DNA of 64,000 nt from Henricia sp. BOLD:AAB3569 (lineage: Eukaryota; Echinodermata; Asteroidea; Spinulosida; Echinasteridae), in assembly GCA_037783545.1 (NCBI GenBank), contig JBBELK010000490.1:558001-622000 (forward strand), in the 5' to 3' direction. A program made the position numbers and the translations under genes. The notes under the pieces were generated by a model. That model did not search any database and was not told the origin of the DNA. It saw only the letters and a program-made list of their open reading frames with translations. Below are positions 10,561 to 22,835 of this stretch, piece by piece. Within the stretch, counting starts at the first letter, position 1; each line of letters opens with the position of its first letter.

Positions 10561-12640
10561 AACGGGAAATTCACTTTATTTTGAAAGGTTCATAAAATTA
10601 ATTTTTTTTTTTTGACCGAATTACACCAACCCAAGTTTCACAATATTGTTGAACACTATATATCCATGATTGATCACCTAATGATCAACACAATAATGCA
10701 TCATCAACAAATTATTGCACTTAAACTAATGCAAAACTTGAAATGAGACTCCAAAATGGTGTTAAAAGTGCATGTAAATAGAGAAATTCAAAACGAATAA
10801 CTCGTAGAATTATGTAAAAATAGTTCTGTAGCTTGTATTTCATATTACCCGTCATATAAAATCACTCATAACATGTATATGCACTGATAAAGTTATCCAG
10901 GATGGGTTATACTGTAATCTACTAAAATGACCACCCACTGTGAAATAGCCCACATGTACTCAGGGACCAGTCCTGGTCCATAGAAATACGATCTAGGCCT
11001 TGATACTCGGAAGCCCAACCCGTGCTTCGTAAATTGCCTAACAAAAGATGCGCTTAAACTGCGCGTTTGGGGGCCCGTCCTCCACTTCATACATTTAGTA
11101 AGCAAGAGTCCATTCACTTGCCACTTAGGGCCTGTTCCATTACCTATGAGGGCGCTAACACAGGTACCTTGAAACAAAAGGCCAGAACCAGATTTCCCAA
11201 ATGCTAGGCTGACTCCTTTTTTATTGCTATATTGCGCTCGCTATACATGCTCGAGCAATAACAAAACAAGAATTGTGAGGGCACTTTCCGAACTACGAAT
11301 CTTGAAAGAGGCCCGCCCTCTATCATCTAACGAACCTGCCAAACTGGTATTTTAATTCCCATGATTCAAGGGCGTGCCCCGTTTATAAACATGCTAGCAG
11401 ATTTAGGCGTTGTCCTCCATATAGATCCATAGGACGCCAAGGTGAACAAATTCTCCCTCCAGCGGTCTTCCAGACCTTGCAATTGGTCGATGTCTTGCCA
11501 ACCATCCTTGGCATCCGCCTTTTCCTATAGGGAGCACGAAAAAAGCAACAAAGAAAATTGAAATTTCGGAAACTGTTTATGTAAACGCCTATTATCGAAA
11601 ACATTTCACCTGCCCATGCCTTCTCCGACCCACGCTGTACCTTGGCCGCCTGGCTCCATAAAAAAGGCGGAGAAAAGCACTGTTTCGGAGACGCGTGTGT
11701 TAAACTGCCCTTAGCCTTTTTTGTTTTGTTTAATTGTTATAATGCGTACTTGTGCATGGTGGGCTTAGTAGCCCAAACTTAATTAAAGAGTCGTATGCAT
11801 TTGTATACCTACACAATATTTGGCTGTATACCTCTATACCTGTCGCATGGCTGGGCCCCCGTCGCCACACGGGTGATACCTATAAAATACGAGCCTGAGG
11901 CTACTAGGCCTAATTCGCCATATTTATGGGCCTGACAGATGTTTTACCAAAACTGAATAATATCTTATGACATATAAAGCATTGAAGCAATTCGTACCTC
12001 AACTAAGGCGTAAATCATGTCCATCTTCAGCACATTCAGCAAACGAGTACATGTAGTTGGAAACTTGTCCGGTACATAAAACACGACGATGGCAGCATAA
12101 CCCGCACACAGCATTGGCACTATAGCCTATAATACACACGCAAGCCCAATGAGGGGTGCATTGCTTAAGGCACGCGAAAATTCAAAAGGAATTACTGGAG
12201 CGCGCTCTACCATTGTTGAGAAAGAGCCAATTTGACTATGTACGTACGTATAGGCTTTACCCAACTGCCAACCATGCGTGCGGTAACGGCGATTGCTTGA
12301 AGCTGCGTAATGATACTGGTACGCGGTGCTGCCCACACCTCGCAAATGTTTAAATGCCTCTAAATTACTCTGGTTACCTGATTTCGCCTTACAAAACATC
12401 CCAAACTCGACGCTAGGTAACACACTGCTGCACTTTCATTTTCCTCGAAATATATCAGCTAATGGATGATAATTCAAAACCATTGATTATCCCGAGCGAT
12501 CACACACACGTCCACCCGACGGGTTGGTATACTCGAGACTGCGTAGATTCCTACGCAGCCCTCAACGTCGGCGGTTGTGCAAATAGAACAATATTTGCTT
12601 TCGGGTTCAGTTTCCATGTTTATATATTTACTTTTTCCTG

Positions 12641-12945
12641 TATAGGACGATCGGTTAGGGGTTAAAAGGGGATGTTAAGACGACCGGCCGCGTTAGGACG
12701 ACCAGTTATCGGTCGTCTTAACGACTTTTTGCTCTAAAACCATATTTTTAGGTCAAAAACCATTTTTATTAGGTTTCTCACCATTTTTATTAGGTTTGTA
12801 ACCATTTCGGTCTAGGTCGAAAAACATTTTTATAAGAACTTTAAGTCGAGAAAATTGGTGTCAACGGCAGAGTTTTTTGCCGACAAATTTGCCGTTTTAG
12901 TGGTTCCCCAGAGCACTCTGCCCAAAACGGTCGTCCTATGCTGTA
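12641..12945. mobile_element. MITE-like unit with internal hairpin
   Basis: ATAGGACGATCGGTT at the left end is mirrored by AACGGTCGTCCTAT at the right. Inside, GTTAAGACGACCG (12674-12686) pairs with CGGTCGTCTTAAC (12710-12722), giving a 13-bp perfect stem. No protein-coding signal is present. Confidence 0.5.
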
Positions 12946-13113
12946 AAAAGTAAGTAAAATCTCATTTTTCTTGAGTCGGTTAACCGAAGAATAAAAAAAA
13001 AAAACAATTTGTTGGTTAAACGCCAGCGACGAAAACTGAGCTCGGTGTTAACAAAACTGGGAGAATTTCGCCGCTGACGTAGAACCAACAAATACCTATA
13101 CTACTCTAGTTTA

Positions 13114-14024
13114 TATCCCAGTCACAATTAGCTTGCGGTGGGTTTGCGAGTAGTTTGCGACGGATATTTAGGCATTTTCGGCCGGCGCCCCACGGGACTC
13201 CTTGCGGCTGCCGGGTCATTTTTGGGCATCGGGCGGGCATCGAGTTACTTTTAAATCGGATTGTAAACCTGGTGCGGCGTTTCGCATCGCAAACCGATCG
13301 CCACTTAATCGGTCGATGCCTGACCGATATCCGGCAGGGCATCGCACACATCGGGCGGGCGCTGGGCCAATATTTTGACAACCCAGACAATCCATATATC
13401 GGCCAGGCGCCGCCCAGACGCCGCTCAGACGCCGGCCGGGCCCCTCCCGGCGTCCGGCCGACTTGGCGGCGCCCGGCCGGCGTCTGGCCGACCAGCCACT
13501 GAGGCTCGCAGGTGCCCAAAAGCGCTGTGGATGTGGCCGCAAGCGCTGTCTTCTTGTTCCTTCGTCTCGTAGAGTGCTCCTAGAGAAAGGTCGAAGTGAA
13601 TAAAGAAGGTCAGAGGAGCGCCGCTATATATACCTCACCCCCAAATTGACAAACGGCCGCCAGATCGCGGCCGTTGATCGCTGGCCACTCGACAGGCACA
13701 CTACAGATTCCCGTCCGGCCGCCGTACGGCCTGTAAGAATTGGCCGGCACCCTGCCGGATACCGCAGGGGTATTGCAGGGACATAGGCAGGACATCGGAC
13801 GAGTGCCTGCCGGACACCGGCCGATAATTCGACCCCATTTCCAGGAAAGTCGGCCGATCGCCGGCCGGCGACACCCCGGGCCCCGTCATGGCAGCGTGCG
13901 GGGCACTTTCAATTGTGACTGTGACCGCCCTATCGCGCGATCTTTCGCCGACCTCTACACGCCGGCCGATGCCTATAAATCGCACACGCCGCCCGGCCTC
14001 CGCTTTAATTGTGACTTAGGTATT
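13114..14024 (-). mobile_element. GC-rich inverted-repeat element with TATA promoter, copy A
   Basis: This is a ~910-bp GC-rich unit ending in CCCAGTCACAATTAGC (left) and AATTGTGACTTAGG (right), which are inverted repeats of each other. It is inverted relative to copies B and C at 27.9-29.5 kb. The interior is dense in GGCCGG and CGGCC palindromes. Read on the minus strand it has a TATATATA box near 13626-13633, followed by a leader and a short open frame. The long open frames (65-137 residues) reflect GC content. No protein was recognised. Confidence 0.65.
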
Positions 14025-14157
14025 ATCAGGAGCGGACAGCAGGGTGTTCAACACATCGCCACATTTGCGTCTGCATACATTCTTTGACTTTATTTACGCG
14101 AACCGCTACACAGCGCTACGCTGGTGGCGCTGTCGGCTCGTCATTTAGACTGCACAC

Positions 14158-14207
14158 ATTCCACAATACAACGAATGAATATGAGATTCATTCGTTGTAT
14201 GTGGAAT
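14158..14207. other. Strong hairpin, 15-bp perfect stem
   Basis: ATACAACGAATGAAT (14166-14180) pairs perfectly with ATTCATTCGTTGTAT (14186-14200) around the loop ATGAG. With one bulged base the stem extends through ATTCCAC/GTGGAAT. The flanks read TAGACTG on the left and CAGTCTA on the right, so this may be a minimal foldback element. The AT-rich 14230-15480 that follows shows no gene; a solo TTAA-type MITE end lies at about 14612-14636. Confidence 0.7.
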
Positions 14208-15925
14208 ATGTGGAGCGGGAACCAGTCTACTCGCGATTGGGCACGAGCATGTCCGCACGAGTTCGTTTCAATGTCAGTTCAAAAATTGGTCATTAAAAGT
14301 CTTTTTCTAGTCAAAAATACTGATCCTGTGCATTTGGATATAATGCATGGAGAGTGAGTAGAAATTGTGATACTGCTATTAGCACTATGAAATATAGTCG
14401 GAAAAGCCGACTTTAGTTATGTCAGTCTCATTTCGAGTTCTGGTATGGAAGTGAAACAGCGCGAAATCGATTTGTGTCACTACTTGCGATCAAGACGTTA
14501 ACTTACTCTCAAATGTTCACCTTAATATTATGTATCTTGTTGTTTTCTTGTTATAAATATTATTTCTGCGATGTATTTTATATGATTGTTAGGTTAGATC
14601 TAGATCAAATTTCAGGAAAATCTGGACACGCTCCTTTAAGGCCTGGAATTGATGTTAACAAGTCAAACGTGATTGTGGCCATGTTACAAACCATAATTAA
14701 TATATCACATTAACACATTTTGAACATTTTAAGAACAATGACAAGGTGCCATTATGTTTTTGGGCCATTACTGTTTATTTACTTCAAAATGACAGTTTTT
14801 TCCATAACATTAATAATAATATATTTATTTTTATTTACTATAGTGTGAGGTACATTATGTCCATTTTGGAATTATGGCGACCGTCTTTATTTGGGATCTT
14901 TTGTCTTGGATTTCAGCTACATGAACCAGTATTTTCACATGAACATTAATTTGTCTAAATAAGTGCATCAAACGCTACATTGTGGTTTACAGTTCATGCC
15001 TTCGACCCTTTGACGGGAGCATTCTCCCATTTCTGGAGCACTTTTTCACCTTTGGCCCACGGTCTATATATCCGGTATTTTGTATGTTTGAATGTGCACT
15101 TTGGAGCCCTTATCACAAATCGTCGTTAATAATTCAATCTCATTTAAATACAATAGACCGTTAATTTTTCATTACATTTCTTACTTTTATGAAGGTAGCT
15201 CGATCCGCCTCCAAGGTTGTGTATCAGTATATACGAGGAGTGCATCCGTTCAACACAACGACAATAGTAATGTAAGTTATCTAAAAAAGAATTGATGTAG
15301 TTTTATTCTGTGACATTATGTGTGTTTGTCCTATTATTATATTATGTTATTTGCAGTTTGTCAAATTACTATATACAGTTATTGAAAGCTAGTTCAGAAT
15401 GAGAAAAAAAACTATTTGTCAAATTTCAACACCGTAGGAATCCTTCCATGTTTCAACCAATCCTCTAGACTGCAGTACCCGGACCTCATTCCACATATGA
15501 ACATGAATATGAGGAGCGGTGGTGTAATTTTGTATACACCGTCAAGATGACCAACATTCTTTGTTTAAGTGTTCCAGTATTTAGGCCTGACCATGGCGCA
15601 GTAACTGTTTTCACAGTGGTGGCAGAGGCGGCTCCAAAGATCATGAAAATATCCCGTAATTTACTGAAGAAGTTTAAAATTACCAAAAACGGTCAAAAGA
15701 CGGATATACCAGCCGTTGCAACTATACGCGCGAGCCTTACGACTTTGTCACAAATGATTCGCTCTTCTCCTACTTATCTTCAATTTTCCGCTGACGATTT
15801 CACTTGACAGCCCAGACGACCGAATATGAAATTTCGTTTTCTTTGGAAGAGTTGACATTATGTTTTTCTCTTCACGAACATACACCGGAGCGGACCAACC
15901 AGCTGTTGTGCGACAGTTCAGTTCA

Positions 15926-16065
15926 TTATGGAATTCCAAAACGGACAGGCAAACGTCGTACTTCAACTTTCAAACCTCGTGGCTCAACTTGTCAAACCTC
16001 GTGGTTCAACTTTCGCACATCCTGGTTCACCTTTCGCACATCCTGGTTCACCTTTTCAGCGGAAT
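15926..16065 (+). repeat. Dispersed repeat with ~21-bp subrepeats (copy 2)
   Basis: Plus-strand copy of the repeat at 720-905. Four or five subunits alternate TTCAACTTTCAAACCTCGTGG and TTCACCTTTCGCACATCCTGG types. It is directly preceded by ATGGAATTCCAAAACGG, which also precedes copy 1. Confidence 0.6.
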
Positions 16066-16184
16066 GGATCTAGCCATCGCGCGACGCGATTTAGCGCAGA
16101 TCGACCGATCGCGCCCAAAGGCCGCCCAACGCTACAAGAGTATGATTCCCAGACCCAGCGATTTTATAATTAATTACATTTGAG

Positions 16185-16253
16185 GCTCGAGGATAAACAG
16201 GATGACATCGCCGGTGAACCCAAACGTATGAGCAAGCGTCAAATGCCAACCAG
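16185..16253 (+). CDS. Candidate internal exon of an unrecognised gene
   Basis: A short open segment (EDKQDDIAGEPKRMSKRQ, then MPT) ends at ACCAG followed by GTATTC, a usable splice donor. Only one frame is open. The left border (AG at 16183-16184, or AG at 16199-16200) has a weak polypyrimidine tract. It ends two bases into a codon, which is compatible with the exon at 16404 in one frame (continuing RSFSRRGVFGIWKRAAN and stopping at 16518). Codon use and charge look protein-like, but no homology is recognised. Confidence 0.3.
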
Positions 16254-16403
16254 GTATTCATTAAGTGATCTACAATTGTATTACACTTGTTTTAACGTCT
16301 AAAATTGTTTTAACGTCTGTATTCTAAGCATCGATTTTGAAGAATGTAGATATGGATATTAAACAATTTTTTTTAAATTAGTTAATTGTTTTTTTTTCCC
16401 TAG

Positions 16404-16624
16404 ATCATTCTCCCGAAGAGGTGTATTTGGCATTTGGAAGAGAGCAGCCAACCCATGTCCACTCATTCCCAATAGGAGATGGACCCGCGAAGGTGAAAGT
16501 CGTTCCCAAATGGCATAATGGTGATACCCACCAGCAGCAACTTCGAGACATTATTTACGTGACTGGAAAACTTTTAAAATTAGGAACAGCAGCATTACAT
16601 AAGTGTTACAGTACAAGTAATTAA
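16404..16624 (+). CDS. Candidate 3' exon of an unrecognised gene
   Basis: A good acceptor precedes it (a run of T then CCCTAG at 16398-16403). Two frames are open. One reads HSPEEVYLAFGREQPTHVHS and onward to 16624; the other, phase-compatible with the exon ending at 16253, stops at 16518. About 190 bp after the later stop is AATAAA (16807-16812), consistent with a terminal exon and 3' UTR. I cannot decide the frame or name the protein. Confidence 0.35.
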
Positions 16625-16806
16625 TTGTATTTCCTTGTTATCTACACTACTTGACTCGCATTCTTGTCATTCCATTCCCTCATTGTGTGTATTATGCAAT
16701 CAGTTCATTTCTCCGTTGTATGTGTTGTGCAATCACCTACAGGTACAATACGTTCTAAAGAAATCACTGAATTGTCATAATAATGCTTTGCGGGTTGAAG
16801 CTGTTT

Positions 16807-16812
16807 AATAAA
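16807..16812 (+). promoter_or_regulatory. Candidate poly(A) signal
   Basis: Canonical AATAAA lies downstream of the candidate 3' exon at 16404. A T-rich stretch (ATGTTTTATTT) follows about 20 bp later. The following 16830-17130 is AT-rich without a gene. Confidence 0.3.
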
Positions 16813-17134
16813 GTGTTAAAATAATTTGGAACATGTTTTATTTCCCCACAATTACAGTCGTAGTAATATGTTGATAAAGAGCCTTGTAGAAATTTAAGCC
16901 AATGCATGAAAGGTAAAACAAAAATATTCAAAACTTAAAACACCTTTAGTGAGCAGTTTTCTTCCACAAAGATACCATATCATGTGATTGTTACCTTGCT
17001 TTCAACACTTTTAGTTTTCCTTTTCTTGTCTGGTCGTGAAGTAAATTTTTGGGGCTTTAAAGATAATGAAGACTTTGATGACGACTGACGTTGCAAAAGA
17101 TGAGGACAGCAGTGATGGTGCAATGAAGTATTGA

Positions 17135-17235
17135 AAAAAAGGGAAAACATTTCTGAACTCCAGGGACCAATTTCATGGTGCAATTGGCACGAAACATTAC
17201 TTAGCACATAATTTATCTGCTTTATATTGCAAAAG
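17135..17235. mobile_element. Partial relative of the MITE at 24374-24608
   Basis: GGGACCAATTTCATGG followed by ACTTAGCACATAATTTA and GCAAAAGTCGATTGCC closely resembles one end of the near-palindromic element at 24374-24608. The other end was not found. Confidence 0.5.
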
Positions 17236-17470
17236 TCGATTGCCTGACAAAATATTGTGATATGTATTTACATGTGCACTAAAATGTTGATACTGTTTTT
17301 AAGCACAATTTGAAAATACAAATTTAGCTGGTCCCTCATCTTACAAAGTAATTCATTAATAAAATCTCCCAAAACGTCCCAAATTGTTTTGTAAATTTTG
17401 AGGTTCAGAATGTTTCGATTTACTGATCTTAATTTTCGGTTTGTGAAAATAAAGCAAGAAAATCAATAAG

Positions 17471-17746
17471 CCGTATTCCTGAACGTGGAGGGCGCTATCA
17501 AGTTGTCCGCGCCTGGTCCACGCCCATCGTGCGTTATGTTCGAACACAAAACGCGCTACGCGCACACGCCTTCCAAACGTTTATTTTGAATGGAAATCTG
17601 TGCGCGCGACACAGGTCTGCGCGCTCCGCGTACGCGACCTTTCCCCACGTACGTATATGCACGTACCCCCACTTTTCTACTGTCGTCTATGGACATTTTC
17701 CCCCAAATCACCTTGTTCGAGCGCCCTCACGCGTTCAGGAATACGG
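17471..17746. mobile_element. 276-bp MITE, ~25-bp imperfect terminal inverted repeats
   Basis: CCGTATTCCTGAACG then AGGGCGCT on the left is mirrored by AGCGCCCT then CGTTCAGGAATACGG on the right. The interior is rich in GCGC and ACGTA motifs and non-coding. A related CGCCGTATTCG motif lies near 17992. Confidence 0.65.
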
Positions 17747-18465
17747 TCCATTGATCACGTTTAAATGACGTCACTTCCTACAAATCGCCACTTGCATCAG
17801 AATTTTGAGCGTAGTTTTTTATGACGCGCATCGGCTGCGCCGTATTTCGAACAAATTTCGAGCAACACGCGCGCGTGTTTGGAACATGTTACAGCGTGTG
17901 CGTGCGCGTACTTGATAGCGTTTAATACGCAGTCGCATTTCTTCCTACGAAGATGGCTTTCCCATTCAGTGGATCGGAAACCAGTCTAGCGCCGTATTCG
18001 AAAGGACGGATCACGTAATATATGGACGGGGGCGGCCGATTTTAGCAGGGATTACACACTACGAACAAACGCAACAAATATTAATATTTTCAAACGGGAA
18101 GAATTTATTTCTCTCCCAACACGGTTTTAAAACATTTAAATGCAGTTTCAATGGGTATATGATGCATTTATTGGCGGCGTGCTTGAACTTTCATAAACTG
18201 CATACCCTACAAATAATGGTACGATCCGTCGCGCAGTGAGACTTGAGAGCCTTGTCAACTGGGCGCGCGGCGAAGCACTCAATTGTTAATCCGATAAGAA
18301 GAAAGTAGTTTAAAGATACAAAACCAGAAAAAACGTAAAAAAGACCCTTACATTTTCTTTTTTAACATCGATATATGTTTTTACCAATCAATAAGGATTC
18401 TTACTGTGTAGCTCTGGTTAAGTATTTTGGGTGTTACACGGACGAGGAAATTCCGACTGACCTAT

Positions 18466-18862
18466 AGGCTTTCCTGGGGAACCAATCAGCAAGTGACCCA
18501 AATACAGCAGCGCGTCGGAATGCAGCGAGCGACCCAAATACAGCGGGTCGGATGCAGCGCGTGAACCAAATACACCGCGTGCACGCTTTTCGAATGGTTT
18601 GACAAATCTAAGGCGGCTTACAAGAATCATCGAACATGACCGTTTTATCGTTGCTAATATTTTCGGTTTCATAATTTTCTTGGCAAATGTTTGCGAATAT
18701 ATTTACGAACACGTTGCAAAGGCGTATGACATCGCAAAATACATTTGTTTATGAAGATAATTGCGACATTGCAAATATTTGCAAAGATAACTGTGGTATG
18801 CCATGACCCTTGTGTGCCATCATAAAACCCTGTGCTGCTATTTACTTAAAACGGTCTTTTTT
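18466..18862 (+). mobile_element. MULE-like element, partial copy 1
   Basis: This matches the body of the complete element at 39271-39975 in the same orientation, including CCAATCAGC, GACCCAAATACAGC repeats, and the TGACATCGCAAAATACATTT and GATAATTGCGACATTGC stretch. Both terminal inverted repeats are missing. DNA from 18870 to 19900 shows no other feature I can support. Confidence 0.65.
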
Positions 18863-19920
18863 TTAGCTCCGTACCTTTCAAGGCGCCCACTGTTGAAAAG
18901 TTTAACCTTATCAATATTGTCATTTAGTGCCTGGAGACGGAGTAGGCGTTCGGTGGTGAAAGTTTTTGTGTATTTTAAAGGATTTCTCCGACCATTTTGG
19001 CTGTAGTATATTTGTACCTTGTCTATAGAAGGTAGGATTTTGTACCCTTTATTAAAATGTATTCAATTACTTACCGGGAAGGCTTTGATTTTCCATATTT
19101 TTGTACAAAATTAAAGATAGTGAGACCAACAACTGACGTCACTGCGTGATCTCAGTAAAAAGATACGCCAAGGAGAGCGTCCGCGCGTGAAATTACATGT
19201 GCGTGAATTTAGATGACTGCAGGATACATTTTTAAAATAAAAAACAAAAAGGCTACATGTACATACAGTCCAACTGCTCTTTGACCTTTAGTCTCCAATA
19301 TTTAGACTTATGGTAACCACAAGCATATCAAGTTTTGTGAAATACAGTAAGTGCATATATATTGTTATAAAAAAACTTCATACAAACAAAAATGTTACTT
19401 TCTTCTAATGCGTCTGCTAGGGATGGGACGTTAAACCGGTTAACCGCTTAACCGAAAACGAATTAAAAACCGGTTTTGCCGAACGTTTAAACGAAACCCA
19501 ATTTTAATAAATTTACAATAGTTTTTAGAGGGTTATTTGTAATGACTTCATGAAATTGCACATGCATCTATCATGTCTATAAACACCTGCAGTTGTTGAA
19601 GTCGAGTCGCCAATATCGAGTCCGAGTCCGAGTCTAGAGTCATTAGCCTCGAGTCCACGTCAATTTCCTCGAGTGCAAGTCACGAGTCACTTGTTCGCCA
19701 AATTTCTTAAACTGAATCCGCTATATTTCGTTCACACAATGTGTAATGATGACGTACTCATGCGCTCCTTGCCGGCCTGGTGGGGCCGGGCAGTGTACGT
19801 ATTCACGCATCGGACCCCCCCTTTAGCTCTTGCTCTAGACTACGTTATGGACAGAGCTTCAAAATGGCCGACCTAGTCTTTAGCCCCAGACCTAGTGCTA
19901 GACACCCGTTGCGGACACAG

Positions 19921-19964
19921 CCTTATATTCTCCCGTGTGGAATATGTGGACGGGAACCAGTCTA
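19921..19964 (+). repeat. Dispersed 44-bp motif ending CGGGAACCAGTCTA
   Basis: CCTTATATTCTCCCGTGTGG followed by AATATGTGGACGGGAACCAG is found here, inverted at 22836-22879, and partly at 14200-14230 (GTGGAATATGTGGAGCGGG then AACCAGTCTA). It looks like a terminal sequence of an unknown element. Here it abuts MULE-like copy 2. Confidence 0.55.
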
Positions 19965-19965
19965 A

Positions 19966-20838
19966 CCAGCCCTTTGCTCGACAATAGTCTTGGGAATCTC
20001 TCCCGGAAGTTCAGCATTGATGTTGTTGTTGTTGTATATTTTATGGCATATTCGGCAACTAAGGCCCTTTATGCCATCAACTATACGGTTTTAGCTTTAA
20101 CTATACTGTATTATCAACTTGAGATGACGAAGAAGGAGTTGCAGTTTTAGAAGTGGGAGGAAAAACCCCAGAGAAATGCCCCAGGGGAAACGCAATCCAC
20201 ATACACGCCCCGGATTCGAACCCGGGACGCCAAAGGTGAAAGGCGAGGAAAGAACCCGTACGCCAACCCGACTGCCCTATATGGCCTAGTTCAGCATTGA
20301 ATAGCAGCACAGGGTTTTATGATGGCACACAAGGGACATGGCATACCACAGATATCTTTACAAATATTTGCAATGTCGCAATTATCTTCATAAACAAATG
20401 TATTTTTCGATGTCATACGCCTTTGCAACGTGTTCGTAAATATGTTCGCTAACATTTGCCAAGAAAATTATGAAACCGAAAATATTAGCAACGATAAAAC
20501 GGTCATGTTCGATGATTCTTGTAAGCCGCCTTAGATTTGTCAAACCATTCGAAGAGCGTGCACGCGGTGTATTTGGTTCACGCGCTGCATCCGACCCGCT
20601 GTATTTGGGTCGCTCGCTGCATTCCGACGCGCTGCTGTATTTGGGTCACTCGCTGATTGGTTCCCCGGGAAAGCCTAGGCAAAAACAAAGAAAAAGTTAA
20701 ACCTTCCAGGAGAGATTCTCAAGAGTATTCTGGTCGAGCAAAGGGCTGGTATGTTAGGCCTGCAAGAGGGCGCACTACCGGGAATGGCCAACGCGTACAC
20801 AAACCAATATCGACTAGAATAGTTTTGGGCCAATACTA
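19966..20838 (-). mobile_element. MULE-like element, copy 2, with nested SINE
   Basis: This is the minus-strand counterpart of the 39271-39975 element. It starts inside the inner part of one inverted repeat (CCCTTTGCTC, then AGTCTTGGGAATCTCTCCCG) and runs to the outer tip GGGCCAATACTA at 20838. A tRNA-derived SINE is inserted at 20021-20287 and duplicates 13 bp of this element. The left outer terminal repeat is truncated. Confidence 0.7.
20008..20300 (-). mobile_element. tRNA-derived SINE, copy 1, with 13-bp target-site duplication
   Basis: The SINE body is 20021-20287, minus strand, flanked by AGTTCAGCATTGA at 20008-20020 and 20288-20300. On the minus strand it has a tRNA-like head with a B box (GGGTTCGAATCC), a middle region, and a 3' tail containing GGGCCTTAGTTGCCG inside a TGGCAT/ATGCCA stem, then (AAC)n. 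An RNA polymerase III-driven, LINE-mobilised SINE is the expected type. The same family recurs at 26610-26895. Confidence 0.88.
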
Positions 20839-21540
20839 GGCTGCGTGTCGCAAATTTTGCATTATAAAAGTTAAAATAATCCGTCTCTGTAGAAAAAAAT
20901 ACCCTTACCTGTAGTCCCCAATCCTGAGCGATGGCATTTGTTTCGTTATCCTCATGCTTTTAGCCGCGATATCGGGCGAAACACATCGTTTAGAGTAACG
21001 TGAAAGTTTGATTAGTTTCGCAGCAATTTTAATTATAGGCTATAGTCGTATATCTTTTTTGTTTCGGAAAATGGGGAAAATCGAGTATTTTAATTACCAT
21101 TGGCTCCTACATAGCGTGTGTAAAACATATGATATTAGCTGATTTTGTTTTTCAAAAAAATTGCTTTTCTCCATTTCATACACTTGGGTTGTTCTGTAAG
21201 TTTTGCACATTATCCTTGAGAAGTCATTTTATAGAAAATATCAACATTCTATTGTGACGGATTCCCGGTTTTTCCTTTGTATTTCTGTATTTTAATATAA
21301 AAGCTGGATTCGCCACTGAAATTGGTAAACCTATTGCTTTTATCAGCGTCAGTCAGGGACAACTGAACCAGCTGCCCTATGATAAGCAGAACTTCTAGAT
21401 TCCATCAATATACAAATTGTGTTTATTAATTACTGTCAATATTGGTTGACACATTTAAGCATGCTTTATAATAAAAAATAAAAAAGGGTTCAACTTACTT
21501 TATGCTTCATTTTCAGTTGAAATTGTATTTAAGTAAATTT

Positions 21541-22540
21541 AATAAAAAGCTGGAAAACCATACTAGTTTGTTGGCTTAGTTGTTTGGAATAAACAAAAAT
21601 TGAACTGGGTAGGCCTAGAAAAATATATTACGTTCGCCGCATCTCGTATGTAATTTGGTACAAACATCTTGGGCTTCCGGAGTTCGTGGTCGCTTCAAAC
21701 TCGTAAAACGCGGTAAATTTGTGAACACGATGAAATATGCTACATTGATACGGCGAACGTTGAACATTCACACCGAACACGGTGAACTGTTAATATCGAG
21801 AAGGTGGAACGTGCACACCGAGCATTGTGCTATATGGAAACCGAGCATCATGCTACATTCACATGTCCAAACCGAGCAAAACCCTACATGCACATCGACA
21901 ATTAAGATTGTACATTCATATCGAGGAGGTGCACATCGAAAGTGTCGTTACTGTGAAAATTGTATTTGGAAAAAAGGAATAAAAAGCTGAAAAACCATAC
22001 TTGTTTGTTGACTATATGGAGTAAACAACAATTAAACTGGGTAGGCCTATGTATAAAAATATAGTACGTTCGTCGGATCTCGTATGTAATTTTGTACAAA
22101 AATCTTGGGCTTCCTAGGCGTGGCCGCTTCAAACTCGTAAAACGCGGTGAATTTATGAACACGATGAAACATGCTACATTGAAACGCCGAACGTTGAACA
22201 TTCACACCGACTATGATTACACATTCACATCGAACATGGTGCACTGTTAGTATCGAGAAGGTGGAACGTGCACACCGAGCATTGTGCTATATGGAAACCG
22301 AGCATCATGCTACATTCACATGTCCAAACCGAGCAAAACCCTACATGCACATCGACAATTAAGATTGTACATTCGTATCGAGGAGGTGCACATCGAAAGT
22401 GTCGTTACTGTGGAAATTGTATTTGAAAAAAAAGAATAAAAAGCTGAAAAACCATACTTGTTTGTTGACTTAGTTGGTTAGAGTAAACACATATTAAACT
22501 GGGTATGTATAAAAATCTAGTCAATCTGTGTAACATTTAC
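21541..22540. repeat. Tandem repeat, ~440-bp unit, two full copies plus a start of a third
   Basis: AATAAAAAGCTG(G/A)AAAACCATACT recurs at 21541, about 21978 and about 22434. The units share CGAACGTTGAACATTCACACC, GTGGAACGTGCACACCGAGC and AGGTGCACATCGAAAGTGTC. The frames are open in places but do not match between copies, so no gene is inferred. A third, dispersed copy is at 23580-23905. The DNA between 20850 and 21540 is featureless. Confidence 0.8.
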
Positions 22541-22835
22541 ATTTTCTTACGTCAATTTTTTTGTAGATTACTTTATATGCATACATTTTGTGGGGCGTTT
22601 TTGCTAATGGCCGCCTATAGGCACAGCCAAAAACACTTTGACACTTGATGGGGTGATCTGTCAGTAGAAAACCGCAATCACCAAACTTCAATATAAACGC
22701 ACTGAATTACATTTACACCTGTACGAACATCCGCAAGGCTGGAAAACATGACTCACTGGCTGACCAAAAGCAACGTGATAATACTAAATCCACTGCACTC
22801 CACGCCCACCCAATTCACCAGACAACGTCTGTGTG

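Noticed and set aside
15547..15807. 86-residue frame (VPVFRPDHGAVTVFTVVAE...) as an exon
   Set aside because: Possible acceptor (TTTGTTTAAG) but no donor, no matching phase partner and no recognised homology. Left out.
20170..20290. A functional tRNA gene (intact B box GGTTCGAATCC)
   Set aside because: No tRNA cloverleaf can be closed; a SINE body and tail follow, with target-site duplications. The same holds at 26610.
21655..21990. 111-residue frame as a gene
   Set aside because: It lies in a tandem repeat whose second copy has frame-breaking changes; no start context or homology.
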